Shown piece after piece: positions 10,590-19,826 of a stretch of DNA of 61,170 nucleotides. The stretch comes from Nocardioides stalactiti. GTDB lineage: Bacteria > Actinomycetota > Actinomycetes > Propionibacteriales > Nocardioidaceae. Within the stretch, counting starts at the first letter, position 1; every line of letters begins with the position of its first letter. Location of the stretch: NCBI RefSeq assembly GCF_014180715.1, contig NZ_JACEFC010000010.1, positions 1 through 61,170 on the forward strand. Direction: 5' to 3'. The notes under the pieces are model-generated. The model was given only the letters and a program-made list of their open reading frames with translations. It did not search any database and was not told where the DNA came from. The position numbers and the translations under genes are program-made.

Positions 10590-11420
10590 ATGGCCGATCG
10601 CGACAGCATCGCCGCCGCCGCGACCGCGGTGGTGGTGCTGGCGCTCGGCGCGGGCTACGTCGTGACCCAGGGCGGCTCCGACGGGGATGACTCCCGGCTG
10701 GTGCCGGACGCACGGAAGGTGTCGGGCCCGTGCGGCGCCGGCGACCTGGTCGCCGGCGCCGTCGACCGCGAGGGGGCGGCCGGGACGTCGTACCTCACGG
10801 TGAGCCTGGAGCTCGCCCGCGGCGCCGAGCCGTGCACGGTCCGTGGCTACCCGTCGGTCCTCGTCCTCTCCGACGGCCGTCCCGCGGGCGTGCCGACGGT
10901 CGACGACAGCGGCCTCGGACGGCCCGAGCGGCTCACCGTGCTGCCGGACCGGTCCGCGAAGGTGACCCTCGCCTGGTCGGTCGACCACTACTGCGGCCCG
11001 GTCGACAACGACGGGATCCGGCTCTGGGTGGCCGACGGACTGCCGATCGACCTGCCCGGGTTCGGCCCGACGTCGTGCTCGCCGGGCGAGTCGCGCCCCG
11101 CTGTCCGCGTCGGCGGCTACGCGACCGTCAGCCAGCGCGCCGAGGGCGGCACTGTCGCCGGGGTGGTCGCGCTCAACGGCGGCCCGGCTCCCGGCACGGG
11201 CGAGTTCGTGACCTCGGGCGAGGTCCTGCTCGTCGGCGCGGACACCTTCCGGGCACCCGTCGGGGAGGACGGCACGTTCCGCCTCGTCGTCCCTGCCGGC
11301 ACCTACGCGGTCGCCGTCTCCACCCGCCAGTGGAACGCCGGCGACCCGTACGACGCCGGCGAGCTCACGGTCCTCCCCCGCGAGCTCAACGACCTCAACG
11401 TCATCCTCCCCATCCGCTGA
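10590..11420 (+). CDS. Membrane-anchored DUF4232-like exported protein
   Basis: 276 residues. An N-terminal hydrophobic segment (about 7-27) serves as signal or anchor. The next region resembles DUF4232, with an early Cys (GPCGAGDLV), CTVRGYPSVLVLSDG and a later DHYC. The C-terminal ~75 residues (from about 190) look like a carboxypeptidase-regulatory or CNA-type beta domain, with DGTFRLVVPAGTYAVAVST. It is probably an envelope protein; function is unknown. A GAGAGGG ribosome binding site precedes the ATG. Confidence 0.7.
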   Translation: MADRDSIAAAATAVVVLALGAGYVVTQGGSDGDDSRLVPDARKVSGPCGAGDLVAGAVDREGAAGTSYLTVSLELARGAEPCTVRGYPSVLVLSDGRPAGVPTVDDSGLGRPERLTVLPDRSAKVTLAWSVDHYCGPVDNDGIRLWVADGLPIDLPGFGPTSCSPGESRPAVRVGGYATVSQRAEGGTVAGVVALNGGPAPGTGEFVTSGEVLLVGADTFRAPVGEDGTFRLVVPAGTYAVAVSTRQWNAGDPYDAGELTVLPRELNDLNVILPIR

Positions 11421-11442
11421 CCGGCGGTCCGGTGACGACCCG

Positions 11443-12492
11443 TCAGCTCGCGGGCTCGAGCAGCGCGACGCACTCGACGTGGTGCGTCATGGGGAACAGG
11501 TCGAAGGCGCGCAGGCTCCGCAACCGGTAGCCGTGCTCGGCGAAGATCGCGACGTCGCGGGCCAGGGCCGCCGGGTCGCAGGCCACGTAGGCGACCGCGC
11601 GCGGGCGGCGGTCGACCACCTGCTCGACCACCTTGCGCTTGGCGCCGGTCCGCGGCGGGTCGAGCACGACGAGGTCGAACGGTTCGTCGTAGCCGTCGGT
11701 GAGGACCCGGCTGACGTCGCCCGCGGTCGCGTGCAGACCGGGGCAGTTGCGCTTCGCGAGCCGCACCGCGGCCCCGTCGCCCTCGACCGCGCACACCCGG
11801 CCGCCTGCACCGACCGCCTCGAGGAGGAATCGGCTGAACAGCCCGACGCCCGCGTAGAGGTCGAGCGCTCGCTCGCCCGGCTGCGGGGCGAGGGCGTCGA
11901 GCACGGCGTCCACCAGGACCTCGGGCGCGCCCGGGTGGACCTGCCAGAAACCGCCGTCGGCGACCTCGAACCGGCTCCCCCGCACCTCGTACGACGGACC
12001 CTGCGGCGCCTCGAGCAGGCACTTCTCGACGGGGACCACCTCGTGCGAGCGGTGCTGGCGCATGCCGCGGCGCCCGCCGGCCAGCGGGACGTAGCGCTGC
12101 CGGGTCCGCCAGCCGAGCCCGTCGACGTCGCCGGGCACCGGCTCGACCTGGACGTCCACCTCCAGACCGGCGAGCCGGCGCAGCTGCTCACGCACGACCT
12201 CGGCCTTCAGCGCCCGTTGGCGAGCGACGGTGACGTGCTGGAAGTCGCACCCGCCGCAGCGGCTCGGACCGGCGTACGGGCACGGCGCCTCGACCCGGTC
12301 CGGCGACGCCTGGAGCACCTCGACGGCGTCGCCCCGCCAGAAGCGGTCTCCCGCCGTCCCTTCCGTGATGCGTACGACGACCCGCTCGCCGGGCAGCGCG
12401 TGCCGGACGAAGACCACCCGCTCGCCGTGCCGGACGACGCAGTGGCCACCGTGCGCGACCGGCCCGACCTCGGCCTCGAACTGCTCCCCGAC
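11443..12492 (-). CDS. 23S rRNA uracil-C5 methyltransferase family (RlmD/TrmA-like)
   Basis: 349 residues from this start. An N-terminal TRAM domain (EVGPVAHGGHCVVRH) is followed by an iron-sulfur motif CPYAGPSRCGGCDFQH and a SAM-dependent methyltransferase domain with LDLYAGVGLFSRFL, VVLDPPRTGAKRK and the catalytic Cys in VAYVACDPAAL. It corresponds in position to Rv2689c. The GTG at 12492 is preferred because GGGGAG lies 6 nt upstream. A GTG at 12555 overlapping the permease stop as GTGA is the alternative and would add 21 basic residues. Whether it modifies rRNA or tRNA cannot be read from sequence. Confidence 0.85.
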   Translation of the reverse strand, partial: VGEQFEAEVGPVAHGGHCVVRHGERVVFVRHALPGERVVVRITEGTAGDRFWRGDAVEVLQASPDRVEAPCPYAGPSRCGGCDFQHVTVARQRALKAEVVREQLRRLAGLEVDVQVEPVPGDVDGLGWRTRQRYVPLAGGRRGMRQHRSHEVVPVEKCLLEAPQGPSYEVRGSRFEVADGGFWQVHPGAPEVLVDAVLDALAPQPGERALDLYAGVGLFSRFLLEAVGAGGRVCAVEGDGAAVRLAKRNCPGLHATAGDVSRVLTDGYDEPFDLVVLDPPRTGAKRKVVEQVVDRRPRAVAYVACDPAALARDVAIFAEHGYRLRSLRAFDLFPMTHHVECVALLEPAS

Positions 12493-12551
12493 GTGCGACT
12501 CCCCGCGCTCCTTGCGGGCCCGCGGCCGCCGTGGGCCTCGCGGAGCGGAGC

Positions 12552-14588
12552 TCACTGGACCTGCCGGTCCCGGTCGCCGCGTCCGCGGCGCAGGTCGCCG
12601 GGCCGGACCCGGGTCTCCTCCCGCTCCTCGCGCTCGCGGGCGATCTGGGACGACCTCAGCTGGTAGGGCACCGACGTGACCATGACTCCGGGCGTGAACA
12701 GCAGCCGCCCCTTGAGGCGCAGGGCCGTCTGGTTGTGGAGCAGCTGCTCCCACCAGCGCCCGACGACGTACTCCGGGATGTAGACGGCGACGACGGCGCG
12801 CGGGTTGGCGCCGCGGATGGCGATCGCGTACTCCACGATCGGCTTGACGACCTCGCGGTAGGGCGAGTGGAGCACCTTGAGCGGGACGCCGACGTTGCGC
12901 TCGTCCCACTCCTCCAGGAGCCGGTTGGTCTCGGCGTTGTCGACCGAGACGTAGACGCCCTCCAGGGAGTTCGGCCGGGTCGCCTTGGCGAACGCCAGCG
13001 CACGCAGGGTCGGCTTGTGCAGCTTGGACACCAGCACGATGGCGTGGACCCGGGTCGGGAGCGCGTTGTCGGTCTCGTCGGCGGCCAGCTCGGACGCAAC
13101 GTTGTCGTAGTGCTTCTTGATCCCCTTCATCACCAGGAAGAAGAAGCCCATCGCCAGGATCGTGATCCAGGCGCCGGCGAGGAACTTGGTGGCGAGCACG
13201 ATCACGAGCACGACCGCGGTCATCCCGAGCCCGAACGTGTTGATCACCCGCGATCGCTGCATCCGGCGTCTCTCGGCAGGATCCCGCTCGGTCGCGAGAT
13301 GGCGCGTCCAGTGCCGGATCATCCCGAGCTGGCTGATGTTGAACGAGACGAAGACGCCGACGATGTAGAGCTGGATCAGCTTGGTCGTCTGGGCGTCGAA
13401 GACCAGGATCAGCACGATCGCCATCACCGCCAGGAACACGATGCCGTTGCTGTAGGCCAGCCGGTCACCGCGCGAGGCGAGGGCCCGCGGCGCGTACCCG
13501 TCGTTGGCGAGGATCGACCCGAGGACCGGGAAGCCGTTGAACGCGGTGTTGGCCGCCAGCACCAGGATGACCCCGGTGACCGTGACGACGAAGTAGAAGC
13601 CCGGCGAGAAGTGGTCGAAGACGCCGTTGGCGATCTGCGAGATGACCGGGTGCTGCTCGTAGCCCTCCGGCACCGCCTCACCGGACGCCGTGCGCAGCTG
13701 CTCGAGCTTGTGGGGGTCGACGTACCGGATGCTCATCTGCTTGGCGAGCACGACGACGCTCATCATCATGCTGATCGCTATCAGCCCGAGCAGGAGCAAC
13801 GTGGTGGCGGCGTTCTTGCTCTTCGGGCGCCGGAACGCGGGAACGCCGTTGGAGATCGCCTCCACACCGGTCAGCGCCGCGCAGCCCGAGCTGAACGCCC
13901 GTGCGAGCAGGAAGATCAGCGCCACCTGGGTGAGCGGGCCGTCCCAGCCGTCCTGGGGCTCGATCTTGAGGTGAGAGCTCTCCGCGTCGGGGAGATCGCC
14001 GCTCAGCAGCCGCAGCAGGCCGTAGCCGCACATCCCGAGGATCGCGAACATGAACAGGTAGGTCGGGACCGCGAAGAACGTCCCGGACTCACGCACGCCG
14101 CGGAGGTTCACCGCGGCCAGGAGCAGGACGGCGACCGACGCGACGATCGCCTCGTGCCCGATGAGGGCGGGGATCGCCCCGGCGGCGTACTGCGCGGCGG
14201 AGGAGATCGAGACCGCGACGGTCAGCACGTAGTCGACGAGCAGCGCGCTGGCGACGGTGATGCTCGCCGTCCGTCCGAGGTTGACGGCCGCGACCTCGTA
14301 GTCGCCGCCACCCGAGGGGTACGCGTGCACGGTCTGCCGGTACGACGCCACGACGGTGAGCATCACCACGGCGACAGCGATCGCGATCTTCCACGACCAG
14401 ACGTAGGCGGACGCCCCGGCGACGGCCAGCATGATGAAGATCTCGTCGGGCGCGTAGGCGACCGACGAGAGCGCGTCGCTCGCGAAGACGGGCAGGGCGA
14501 TCCGCTTGGGGAGCAATGTCTCCCCCAGCTGCGCGCTTCTGAGCTTGCGGCCCAGCAGGATGCGCTTCGAGACGTCGCCGACACCCAC
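12552..14588 (-). CDS. APC-superfamily permease, KimA-like (probable potassium transporter)
   Basis: 678 residues, about 12 membrane helices in the first 450 residues, then a soluble C-terminal domain with a universal-stress-like fold (HAIVLVSKLHKPTLRAL). The early motif LPVFASDALSSVAYAPDEI matches the KimA/YdaO potassium importers rather than amino-acid permeases. The gene sits next to ceoB and ceoC, as Rv2690c does in M. tuberculosis, which favours potassium (inference). GTG at 14588 is chosen over a TTG at 14597; TAACGT lies 8 nt upstream, consistent with a leaderless start. Confidence 0.82.
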   Translation of the reverse strand: MGVGDVSKRILLGRKLRSAQLGETLLPKRIALPVFASDALSSVAYAPDEIFIMLAVAGASAYVWSWKIAIAVAVVMLTVVASYRQTVHAYPSGGGDYEVAAVNLGRTASITVASALLVDYVLTVAVSISSAAQYAAGAIPALIGHEAIVASVAVLLLAAVNLRGVRESGTFFAVPTYLFMFAILGMCGYGLLRLLSGDLPDAESSHLKIEPQDGWDGPLTQVALIFLLARAFSSGCAALTGVEAISNGVPAFRRPKSKNAATTLLLLGLIAISMMMSVVVLAKQMSIRYVDPHKLEQLRTASGEAVPEGYEQHPVISQIANGVFDHFSPGFYFVVTVTGVILVLAANTAFNGFPVLGSILANDGYAPRALASRGDRLAYSNGIVFLAVMAIVLILVFDAQTTKLIQLYIVGVFVSFNISQLGMIRHWTRHLATERDPAERRRMQRSRVINTFGLGMTAVVLVIVLATKFLAGAWITILAMGFFFLVMKGIKKHYDNVASELAADETDNALPTRVHAIVLVSKLHKPTLRALAFAKATRPNSLEGVYVSVDNAETNRLLEEWDERNVGVPLKVLHSPYREVVKPIVEYAIAIRGANPRAVVAVYIPEYVVGRWWEQLLHNQTALRLKGRLLFTPGVMVTSVPYQLRSSQIAREREEREETRVRPGDLRRGRGDRDRQVQ

Positions 14589-14618
14589 GGGCGACAACGT
14601 TAGGGCATGAGTCGCCGG

Positions 14619-14909
14619 TCAGAGCGTTCGCCGTGCCACCACGTCGAGGACGAGCGGTCGGCCGTGGTCGACGAGCTGGGCCTGCGAGAGCGGCGTGGCC
14701 CAGATCTTCTGGAGCGCCTCGCGGAAGGCGAGGGCGGTCGCGGCGTCGTCGAAGTCGAGGTCGACGAGGACCCGGCGCGGGTCCTCGGCGTCGCGGGCGA
14801 TCCGGTAGGACCGGACTCCCCGCTCCTCGCGGAAGCGCTCGTAGCGGTCGAACGCGGCCCTCCAGGAGTCGTAGTCGTGAACGGTGTTGTCGATGTGCAG
14901 CGTGGTCAT
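14619..14909 (-). CDS. Small conserved protein, ferredoxin-fold (ABM/Dabb-like)
   Basis: 96 residues starting MTTLHIDNTVHDYDSW. The alternation of short beta strands with helices (ERFREERGVRSYRI, VLVDLDFDDAATALAFREAL) suggests a dimeric alpha-beta barrel of the antibiotic-monooxygenase type, but no family is firmly recognised. A role is unknown. It is divergent from the LuxR regulator gene (start 14996) and separated by 86 bp, so the two may be functionally linked. These two genes interrupt the otherwise conserved permease-ceoB neighbourhood. Confidence 0.6.
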   Translation of the reverse strand: MTTLHIDNTVHDYDSWRAAFDRYERFREERGVRSYRIARDAEDPRRVLVDLDFDDAATALAFREALQKIWATPLSQAQLVDHGRPLVLDVVARRTL

Positions 14910-14995
14910 GGGGCCAGCGTGGTCCGGGGCAGGCTCCGGGGACATCCCCGACCTCGGGGATCCCGGCCGCCGGTCCGTCGCCCTACGCTGGGCCG

Positions 14996-15955
14996 GTGGA
15001 CCTCCTCGTCCGCGCCGAGGACCTCTGCGCCCGGCCGCTGTCCGACCGGTCGCTCCGGGAGCGACTCGTGCGGCTGGTCGCCGAGCGGGTGGCGTTCGAC
15101 GGCCATGTCTTCGCGCTCACCGACCCGGTGTCCGGGGTCGCCAGCTCGCCGCACGCGACCGTGCCGATGCTGCCGTGGGAGCGGCTGCCGGCCGTGATCG
15201 GCCAGCGGTACCTGGCCGGGAGCGACGAGGAGTGGCGGGGCCTGCTGGCGCCGTACGGCGTCACGGACACGGCGCTGGTCAGGTTCACGGACCGTCATGG
15301 CGGGTGGGGCTGGCTCGAGCTGTGGCGCACCGGCGGAGCCTTCACGGAGGCCGATCGGTCGCTCCTCGAGCGGCTGGCGCCGACCGTCACGACGGGCCTG
15401 CGCGCCGCCGCCGCACGGACGTTCGTGGCCGACGCCGGTGCGCTGGCGGGCCTCGGTCCGGGCGTGGTCGTGCTGGGGCCCGACCTCGGCGTCCGTGCGC
15501 AGACCGATGCCGCGGCCTCGGCGCTCCTGCGGCTGCTGCCGCCCGACGAGCCGATGCCGCCGATCCCTGCGGCGGCCTACAACGCGGGCGCCGCGCTGCT
15601 GGCGGTCGAGGCCGGCCGGTGGCCGGGCGAGCCGGCGGCGCGGGTGCACCTGGGCGGCAACCGGTGGGTCACCGTCCGGGCGGCACGCCTCGGCGACACC
15701 GTCGCGGGCGACATCGCGGTCTCGATCGCGCCCTCGACGGCCGGCGGGCGCACCGACCTCTTCGCCCGTGTCCACGGACTGTCACCGCGCGAGACCGAGG
15801 TCCTCGGACTCGCGGTCCACGGCCTCGACTCGCGCCAGGTCGCGGACCTGCTGGTCATCGCGCGGACGACGGCCGAGGACCACCTCAAGGCCCTGCTCGC
15901 CAAGAGCCGGTCCCCGACGCGGCAGGTCCTGGTCGCCAGGGCTTTGGGCGCCTGA
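14996..15955 (+). CDS. LuxR-family transcriptional regulator
   Basis: 319 residues. The C-terminal LuxR helix-turn-helix (about 255-315) reads GLSPRETEVLGLAVHGL and VIARTTAEDHLKALLAKS. The N-terminal ~170 residues resemble a GAF-like sensory domain and have no receiver or ATPase motifs. GTG at 14996 is supported by TACGCT at 14984-14989, 6 nt upstream, giving a probable leaderless mRNA. The likely target is the divergent small gene or itself; this is inferred from position only. Confidence 0.8.
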   Translation: MDLLVRAEDLCARPLSDRSLRERLVRLVAERVAFDGHVFALTDPVSGVASSPHATVPMLPWERLPAVIGQRYLAGSDEEWRGLLAPYGVTDTALVRFTDRHGGWGWLELWRTGGAFTEADRSLLERLAPTVTTGLRAAAARTFVADAGALAGLGPGVVVLGPDLGVRAQTDAAASALLRLLPPDEPMPPIPAAAYNAGAALLAVEAGRWPGEPAARVHLGGNRWVTVRAARLGDTVAGDIAVSIAPSTAGGRTDLFARVHGLSPRETEVLGLAVHGLDSRQVADLLVIARTTAEDHLKALLAKSRSPTRQVLVARALGA

Positions 15956-15992
15956 CCGTACTTCCTGCCCGCCGCTGCTATAGCGTTCAACC

Positions 15993-16658
15993 GTGCACGT
16001 CGTGATCATGGGTTGTGGCCGCGTCGGCTCGACGCTCGCCCGCAGCCTGGAGGACCGCAACCACACGGTGGCCGTGATCGACAGCGAGCCGGACTCGTTC
16101 CGAAGGCTGGGTCCGGGCTTCAACGGTGACAAGGTCGCCGGGATGGGCTTCGACCAGCAGGTCCTCGAGAAGGCCGGCATTCGGCGTGCCGACGCGTTCG
16201 CCGCAGTCTCGAGCGGTGACAACTCCAACATCATCGCCGCCCGGGTGGCGCGGGAGACCTTCGGCATCCAGCAGGTCGTCGCCCGCATCTACGACCCCGG
16301 CCGGGCCGAGGTCTACCAGCGGCTCGGCATCACGACCGTCGCGACGGTCAAGTGGACCGCCGACCAGGTGCTGCGCCGGCTGCTGCCGGTCGGTGCCGAG
16401 CCCGACTTCCGCGACCCGTCCGGCACCATCCGGATGGACCACATGCTCGTTCCCGAGGTGTGGGTCGGCTCGTCGGTGGGCTCGTTCCAGGAGCAGGCTC
16501 GGGCCCGGGTCGCCTGGATCGACCGGCTCGGCGAAGGCATGCTGCCCACCCGCGACAGCATCATCCAGGAGGGCGACCTGCTCCACGTCGTCGTCCGGGA
16601 GGAGAACGCCGGCCGGGCCTACGACGTGCTCGAGACCGGCCCGGAGCACGGGGACTGA
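15993..16658 (+). CDS. ceoB: TrkA-family potassium uptake regulatory subunit
   Basis: 221 residues. An N-terminal Rossmann RCK domain has GCGRVGS at residues 7-13 and an acidic residue after the second strand (VAVIDSEPDS). A C-terminal RCK_C domain begins near residue 140. It binds nucleotide and gates a potassium transporter at the membrane. It matches CeoB in sequence type and gene order. TAGCGT at 15981-15986 is 6 nt before the GTG, so the mRNA is probably leaderless. The ceoC gene follows 12 bp after its stop. No TrkH/KtrB membrane subunit is present; the KimA-like permease is the only candidate partner nearby. Confidence 0.9.
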   Translation: MHVVIMGCGRVGSTLARSLEDRNHTVAVIDSEPDSFRRLGPGFNGDKVAGMGFDQQVLEKAGIRRADAFAAVSSGDNSNIIAARVARETFGIQQVVARIYDPGRAEVYQRLGITTVATVKWTADQVLRRLLPVGAEPDFRDPSGTIRMDHMLVPEVWVGSSVGSFQEQARARVAWIDRLGEGMLPTRDSIIQEGDLLHVVVREENAGRAYDVLETGPEHGD

Positions 16659-16670
16659 GGAGGAATGGGG

Positions 16671-17342
16671 ATGCGAGTCGCCATCGCCGGAGCCGGCGCC
16701 GTCGGCCGTTCGATCGCGCGCGAGCTGATCGAGAACGGTCACGAGGTCCTGCTCATCGACAAGTCGCCGTCGTCGATCCGCCCGGAGCGGGTGCCCGACG
16801 CCGAGTGGCTGCTGGCCGACAGCTGTGAGCTGTCCTCGCTGGAGGAGGCACGCCTCGACAAGTGCGACGTCGTCATCGCCGCCACCGGCGACGACAAGGC
16901 CAACCTGGTCACCTCGCTGCTCGCCAAGACCGAGTTCGGGGTCCCCCGCACCGTCGGCCGCGTCAACCACCCCAACAACGAGTGGCTCTTCACCGAGGCG
17001 TGGGGCGTCGACGTCAACGTCTCCACCCCGCGCATCATGTCGGCGCTGGTCGAGGAGGCCGTCTCCATCGGCGACCTGGTGCGGCTGTTCACGTTCCGCC
17101 AGGGCAACGCCAACCTGGTCGAGATGACGCTCCCGACGGACTCCCCGTTCGTCGGCAAGGCCTCGGGCCTGATCCCGCTGCCGGAGAACTGCGCCCTCGT
17201 CACGATCCTGCGCGACGGGCAGGTCTACGTCCCGACGCCGGAGCAGCCGGTCGAGTCGGGCGACGAGCTCCTGTTCGTCGTACCGGCCGAGGCCGAGGAC
17301 GCGCTCGAGCGGCTGCTCGCGCCGGCCTCGCACCCCGGCTGA
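16671..17342 (+). CDS. ceoC: TrkA-family potassium uptake regulatory subunit
   Basis: 223 residues with the same RCK_N plus RCK_C layout as its upstream neighbour: GAGAVGRSIA at about residues 7-16, LLIDKSPSS, then RCK_C from about residue 140 (LPTDSPFVGKASGL). It probably assembles with CeoB into the cytosolic ring. The ATG at 16671 is preferred to one at 16665, because GAGGAGG ends 7 nt before the former but only 1 nt before the latter. It is convergent with the DUF3159 gene, 14 bp apart. Confidence 0.9.
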   Translation: MRVAIAGAGAVGRSIARELIENGHEVLLIDKSPSSIRPERVPDAEWLLADSCELSSLEEARLDKCDVVIAATGDDKANLVTSLLAKTEFGVPRTVGRVNHPNNEWLFTEAWGVDVNVSTPRIMSALVEEAVSIGDLVRLFTFRQGNANLVEMTLPTDSPFVGKASGLIPLPENCALVTILRDGQVYVPTPEQPVESGDELLFVVPAEAEDALERLLAPASHPG

Positions 17343-17356
17343 CCGTCGCACCCGGC

Positions 17357-18187
17357 CTACATGTCGGGTTTCGGCGAATTCTCGACATCTAGAGCGGGTA
17401 CGACGGGCTCCGCGGGCTCCTCCAGTGGCGTCGCGTTACGGGCGAGCAGCCAGATCATGAGGCTCCACGAGCCGATCCGGAGCGCCCAGCCCAGGCCGGT
17501 GCGCAGCACCAGGATCACGACGACCGCGGTGTCCGGGTCGATCGTCCCCGAGTGTCCGAGCAGCCAGACCGGCCCCTGCCCCAGGACGCCGATGGCGCCG
17601 GGCAGCAGCATCACCCAGGTGAGCCGGTTGCAGAGCCGCACGACCTGCTTGTTCTGGTGCCACCCCACCGGGTCCTCGGTCGCGGCGCCGAGCATGAAGC
17701 CCAGCACCGGCCACCCGACGAGGCAGGACGCACCCATCACCACGGTGTAGCCGAGGCTGATGAGGATGCCGGGCAGGAAGAACGCCAGGGCCTGGTCGGA
17801 CTCCGAGCCTCCGGAGGACTCCGCCCACCGGACGAAGACCCAGCCGAGCCCGATCCCGAAGATCGCGTTGAAGACGTACTGGGTCGAGCTGCGCTGCACC
17901 AACCGGGCCAGCAAAGCAGCGCCAGCGACGGCGAGGCTCGCGACGAGCGCGATCTGGAGCTCCTTGGTCGGCAGCCAGACGGCGCTGAACACGATCCCAG
18001 GGATCGCAGCCTCCAGCATGCCTCGCTTGCCGCCGAGGGACGCCGAGAGCTGGTGGCGGACGAGCGCCTCCACGGTGTCGACGCCGATCCTGCGCGCGGC
18101 CTCCGTCGTCAGCGAGTGGTCCTCGTCCTCGGGCGGCTCCGTGGCGGTGACCTCGGTCGCGTCGGTCTGGCCGGGCTCGTCGGTCAC
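17357..18187 (-). CDS. DUF3159 family membrane protein
   Basis: 276 residues with an acidic N-terminus and about six membrane helices. DUF3159 signatures visible include LGGKRGMLEAAIPG and FMLGAATEDPVGWHQNK. The family is restricted to actinobacteria and has no known function; in M. tuberculosis the equivalent (Rv2693c) lies at the same place. The GTG start overlaps the stop of the OB-fold gene as GTGA, so the two are translationally coupled in the dut - DUF3710 - OB - DUF3159 operon. Confidence 0.88.
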   Translation of the reverse strand: MTDEPGQTDATEVTATEPPEDEDHSLTTEAARRIGVDTVEALVRHQLSASLGGKRGMLEAAIPGIVFSAVWLPTKELQIALVASLAVAGAALLARLVQRSSTQYVFNAIFGIGLGWVFVRWAESSGGSESDQALAFFLPGILISLGYTVVMGASCLVGWPVLGFMLGAATEDPVGWHQNKQVVRLCNRLTWVMLLPGAIGVLGQGPVWLLGHSGTIDPDTAVVVILVLRTGLGWALRIGSWSLMIWLLARNATPLEEPAEPVVPALDVENSPKPDM

Positions 18188-18543
18188 AGGAGCTCGTAGC
18201 GCGGGTTGAAGAGCACGCGGTCGCCGTCGTGCTCGCCGATGCGGCCGGCGACCTCGATCGCGCGGCCCGGTCCGATGCCGGCGATCCGGCGGCGGCCGAG
18301 CCAGATGAGCGTCAGCGTGCCGGTGCCGTCGTACAGCTCGGCCTCGAGAGCCGGTACGCCGCCGCGCGGGCGCAGCGTCACGGTGCGCAGGGTGCCCCGC
18401 AGCTGGACGGGCGTCCGACTCGGGGCGTCAGAGATCGAGACGACGCCGGAGCCCGCGAACGTGCGCCGGAGGTCACGCGCCTCGGCCTCCTCCGTGCTCG
18501 CCCACCTGCTGATCGTGCGCCGCAGCCGGCTCTTGGTCGCCAC
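18184..18543 (-). CDS. OB-fold nucleic-acid-binding protein
   Basis: 119 residues with a single OB-fold covering about residues 40-115 (RGTLRTVTLRPRGGVPALEAELYDG and IAGIGPGRAIEVAGRI). This resembles the tRNA/RecG-type anticodon-binding OB fold and the Rv2694c family. Binding to RNA or single-stranded DNA is inferred from the fold. GTG at 18543 has AGGAGG 4-7 nt upstream. It lies 8 bp after the DUF3710 gene and overlaps the DUF3159 gene. Confidence 0.8.
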   Translation of the reverse strand: MATKSRLRRTISRWASTEEAEARDLRRTFAGSGVVSISDAPSRTPVQLRGTLRTVTLRPRGGVPALEAELYDGTGTLTLIWLGRRRIAGIGPGRAIEVAGRIGEHDGDRVLFNPRYELL

Positions 18544-18551
18544 CGCTCCTC

Positions 18552-19277
18552 CTAGGCTCCCGGTTGGCCCTGGCCAGCGGCCGCACGGGCCGCTGCAGCC
18601 TGCTCGGCCTGCGCCTTGACCTCGGCCGGGAGGGTCAGCGGCAGCTGCTCCCCGACCGGCATCGCCTGGGCACCGCGGCGGACCGCGACGTTGGCGACCG
18701 CGCTGCGCCACTCGGCCAGCGCCGCCTCGTCGCGGGCGGGCTTGCCGAGGAACGTCGCCCGCAGCAGCCAGCGAGGGCCGTTGAACCCGACCACCCGAGA
18801 GGCCTGGTTGCCGACCTTGCCGTCGGGCTGCTGGACCTGCACCTCGCAGAAGAGCTCGGTCCCGAACGGACCGTCCTGCTCGGTCGCGGTGCCACCGCGG
18901 CGGGCAGCGTCGGCAGCGATCTGGGGCCGGACCTCGCTCCACAGGTCACCGTTGCGCGGCGCGGCGTAGGCGCGCAGCTCGACCGCGCCGTCCTGGCCGG
19001 CCAGCACGACGGATTTCACGGCGCCGGACTTCTCGTCGATCTGCACCCGCAGGTCCCGACCCTCGACCGGGGCCACCAGCAGGGCACCCAGGTCGACCCG
19101 CTTGACGGCGTCGCCGTCGGGGAGGTCGTCGACGTCAAAGGGGCCGCCCGTCGCGTCGCCCGTGGCCGCAGCCCCGGTGCCGACGGACTCGTCGGCAGCG
19201 CTCTGCGGCGCCCCGTCGGTCTCGCTGTCGGCCGGGGCGCCCTCGGCGACCGAACCTGCCTTGCGGCGGAACTTCAC
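18552..19277 (-). CDS. DUF3710 family protein
   Basis: 241 residues. A low-complexity acidic N-terminus (about 1-55) precedes the DUF3710 domain (about 60-205) with [32 protein letters not shown] and [17 protein letters not shown]. The C-terminal tail is Ala/Gln-rich. The domain is actinobacterial and uncharacterised, and always near dut (Rv2696c in M. tuberculosis). The GTG start overlaps the dut stop as GTGA, with GGAGA upstream. Confidence 0.88.
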   Translation of the reverse strand: MKFRRKAGSVAEGAPADSETDGAPQSAADESVGTGAAATGDATGGPFDVDDLPDGDAVKRVDLGALLVAPVEGRDLRVQIDEKSGAVKSVVLAGQDGAVELRAYAAPRNGDLWSEVRPQIAADAARRGGTATEQDGPFGTELFCEVQVQQPDGKVGNQASRVVGFNGPRWLLRATFLGKPARDEAALAEWRSAVANVAVRRGAQAMPVGEQLPLTLPAEVKAQAEQAAAARAAAGQGQPGA

Positions 19278-19774
19278 GACTTGCTCTCCTTCACCTGGCC
19301 AAAGCCTCCTGTAGAACCGTAGCCGCCGGTGCCACGGACGCTCTCGGGAAGGTCGGCAACGGGCACGAACCGAGCCCGCTCGAAGCGCTGGACGACGAGC
19401 TGGGCGATCCGGTCGCCACGGCTCAGGACGATCGGCTCGACGAGGTCGTGGTTGATGAGCAGCACCTTGATCTCACCGCGGTAGCCCGCGTCGATCGTCC
19501 CCGGGGTGTTCACGATCGACAACCCGTGCCGCGCCGCGAGGCCGCTGCGCGGGTGGACCAGTGCGACGTAGCCGGAGGGCAGCGCGATGGCGACCCCGGT
19601 CGGAACCAGCATCCGCTCCCCCGGCGCGAGGACCACGTCGACGGTGGTGACGAGGTCGGCCCCGGCATCACCCGGGTGGGCGTAGGAGGGCAGCGGCAGG
19701 TCGGCGTCGAGCAGCGTGACCGGGATGTCCAGGTCGGTGGCGACGTCCTCGTGAGCAACAGGTTCGAGAGGCAC
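19274..19774 (-). CDS. dut: dUTP diphosphatase
   Basis: 166 residues, homotrimeric dUTPase family. It hydrolyses dUTP to dUMP, keeping uracil out of DNA and feeding thymidylate synthesis. Conserved motifs are in order: [44 protein letters not shown] and the C-terminal GTGGYGSTG that closes over the active site. The GTG at 19774 is chosen because TAGGGT (19782-19787) lies 7 nt upstream. It heads the four-gene operon leading to DUF3159 and is divergent from DUF3093. Confidence 0.95.
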   Translation of the reverse strand: MPLEPVAHEDVATDLDIPVTLLDADLPLPSYAHPGDAGADLVTTVDVVLAPGERMLVPTGVAIALPSGYVALVHPRSGLAARHGLSIVNTPGTIDAGYRGEIKVLLINHDLVEPIVLSRGDRIAQLVVQRFERARFVPVADLPESVRGTGGYGSTGGFGQVKESKS

Positions 19775-19826
19775 GGAACCCACCCTAGAGACGTCGTGGC
19801 CAGGGGCGGATGGGATCCTTCCTCCC

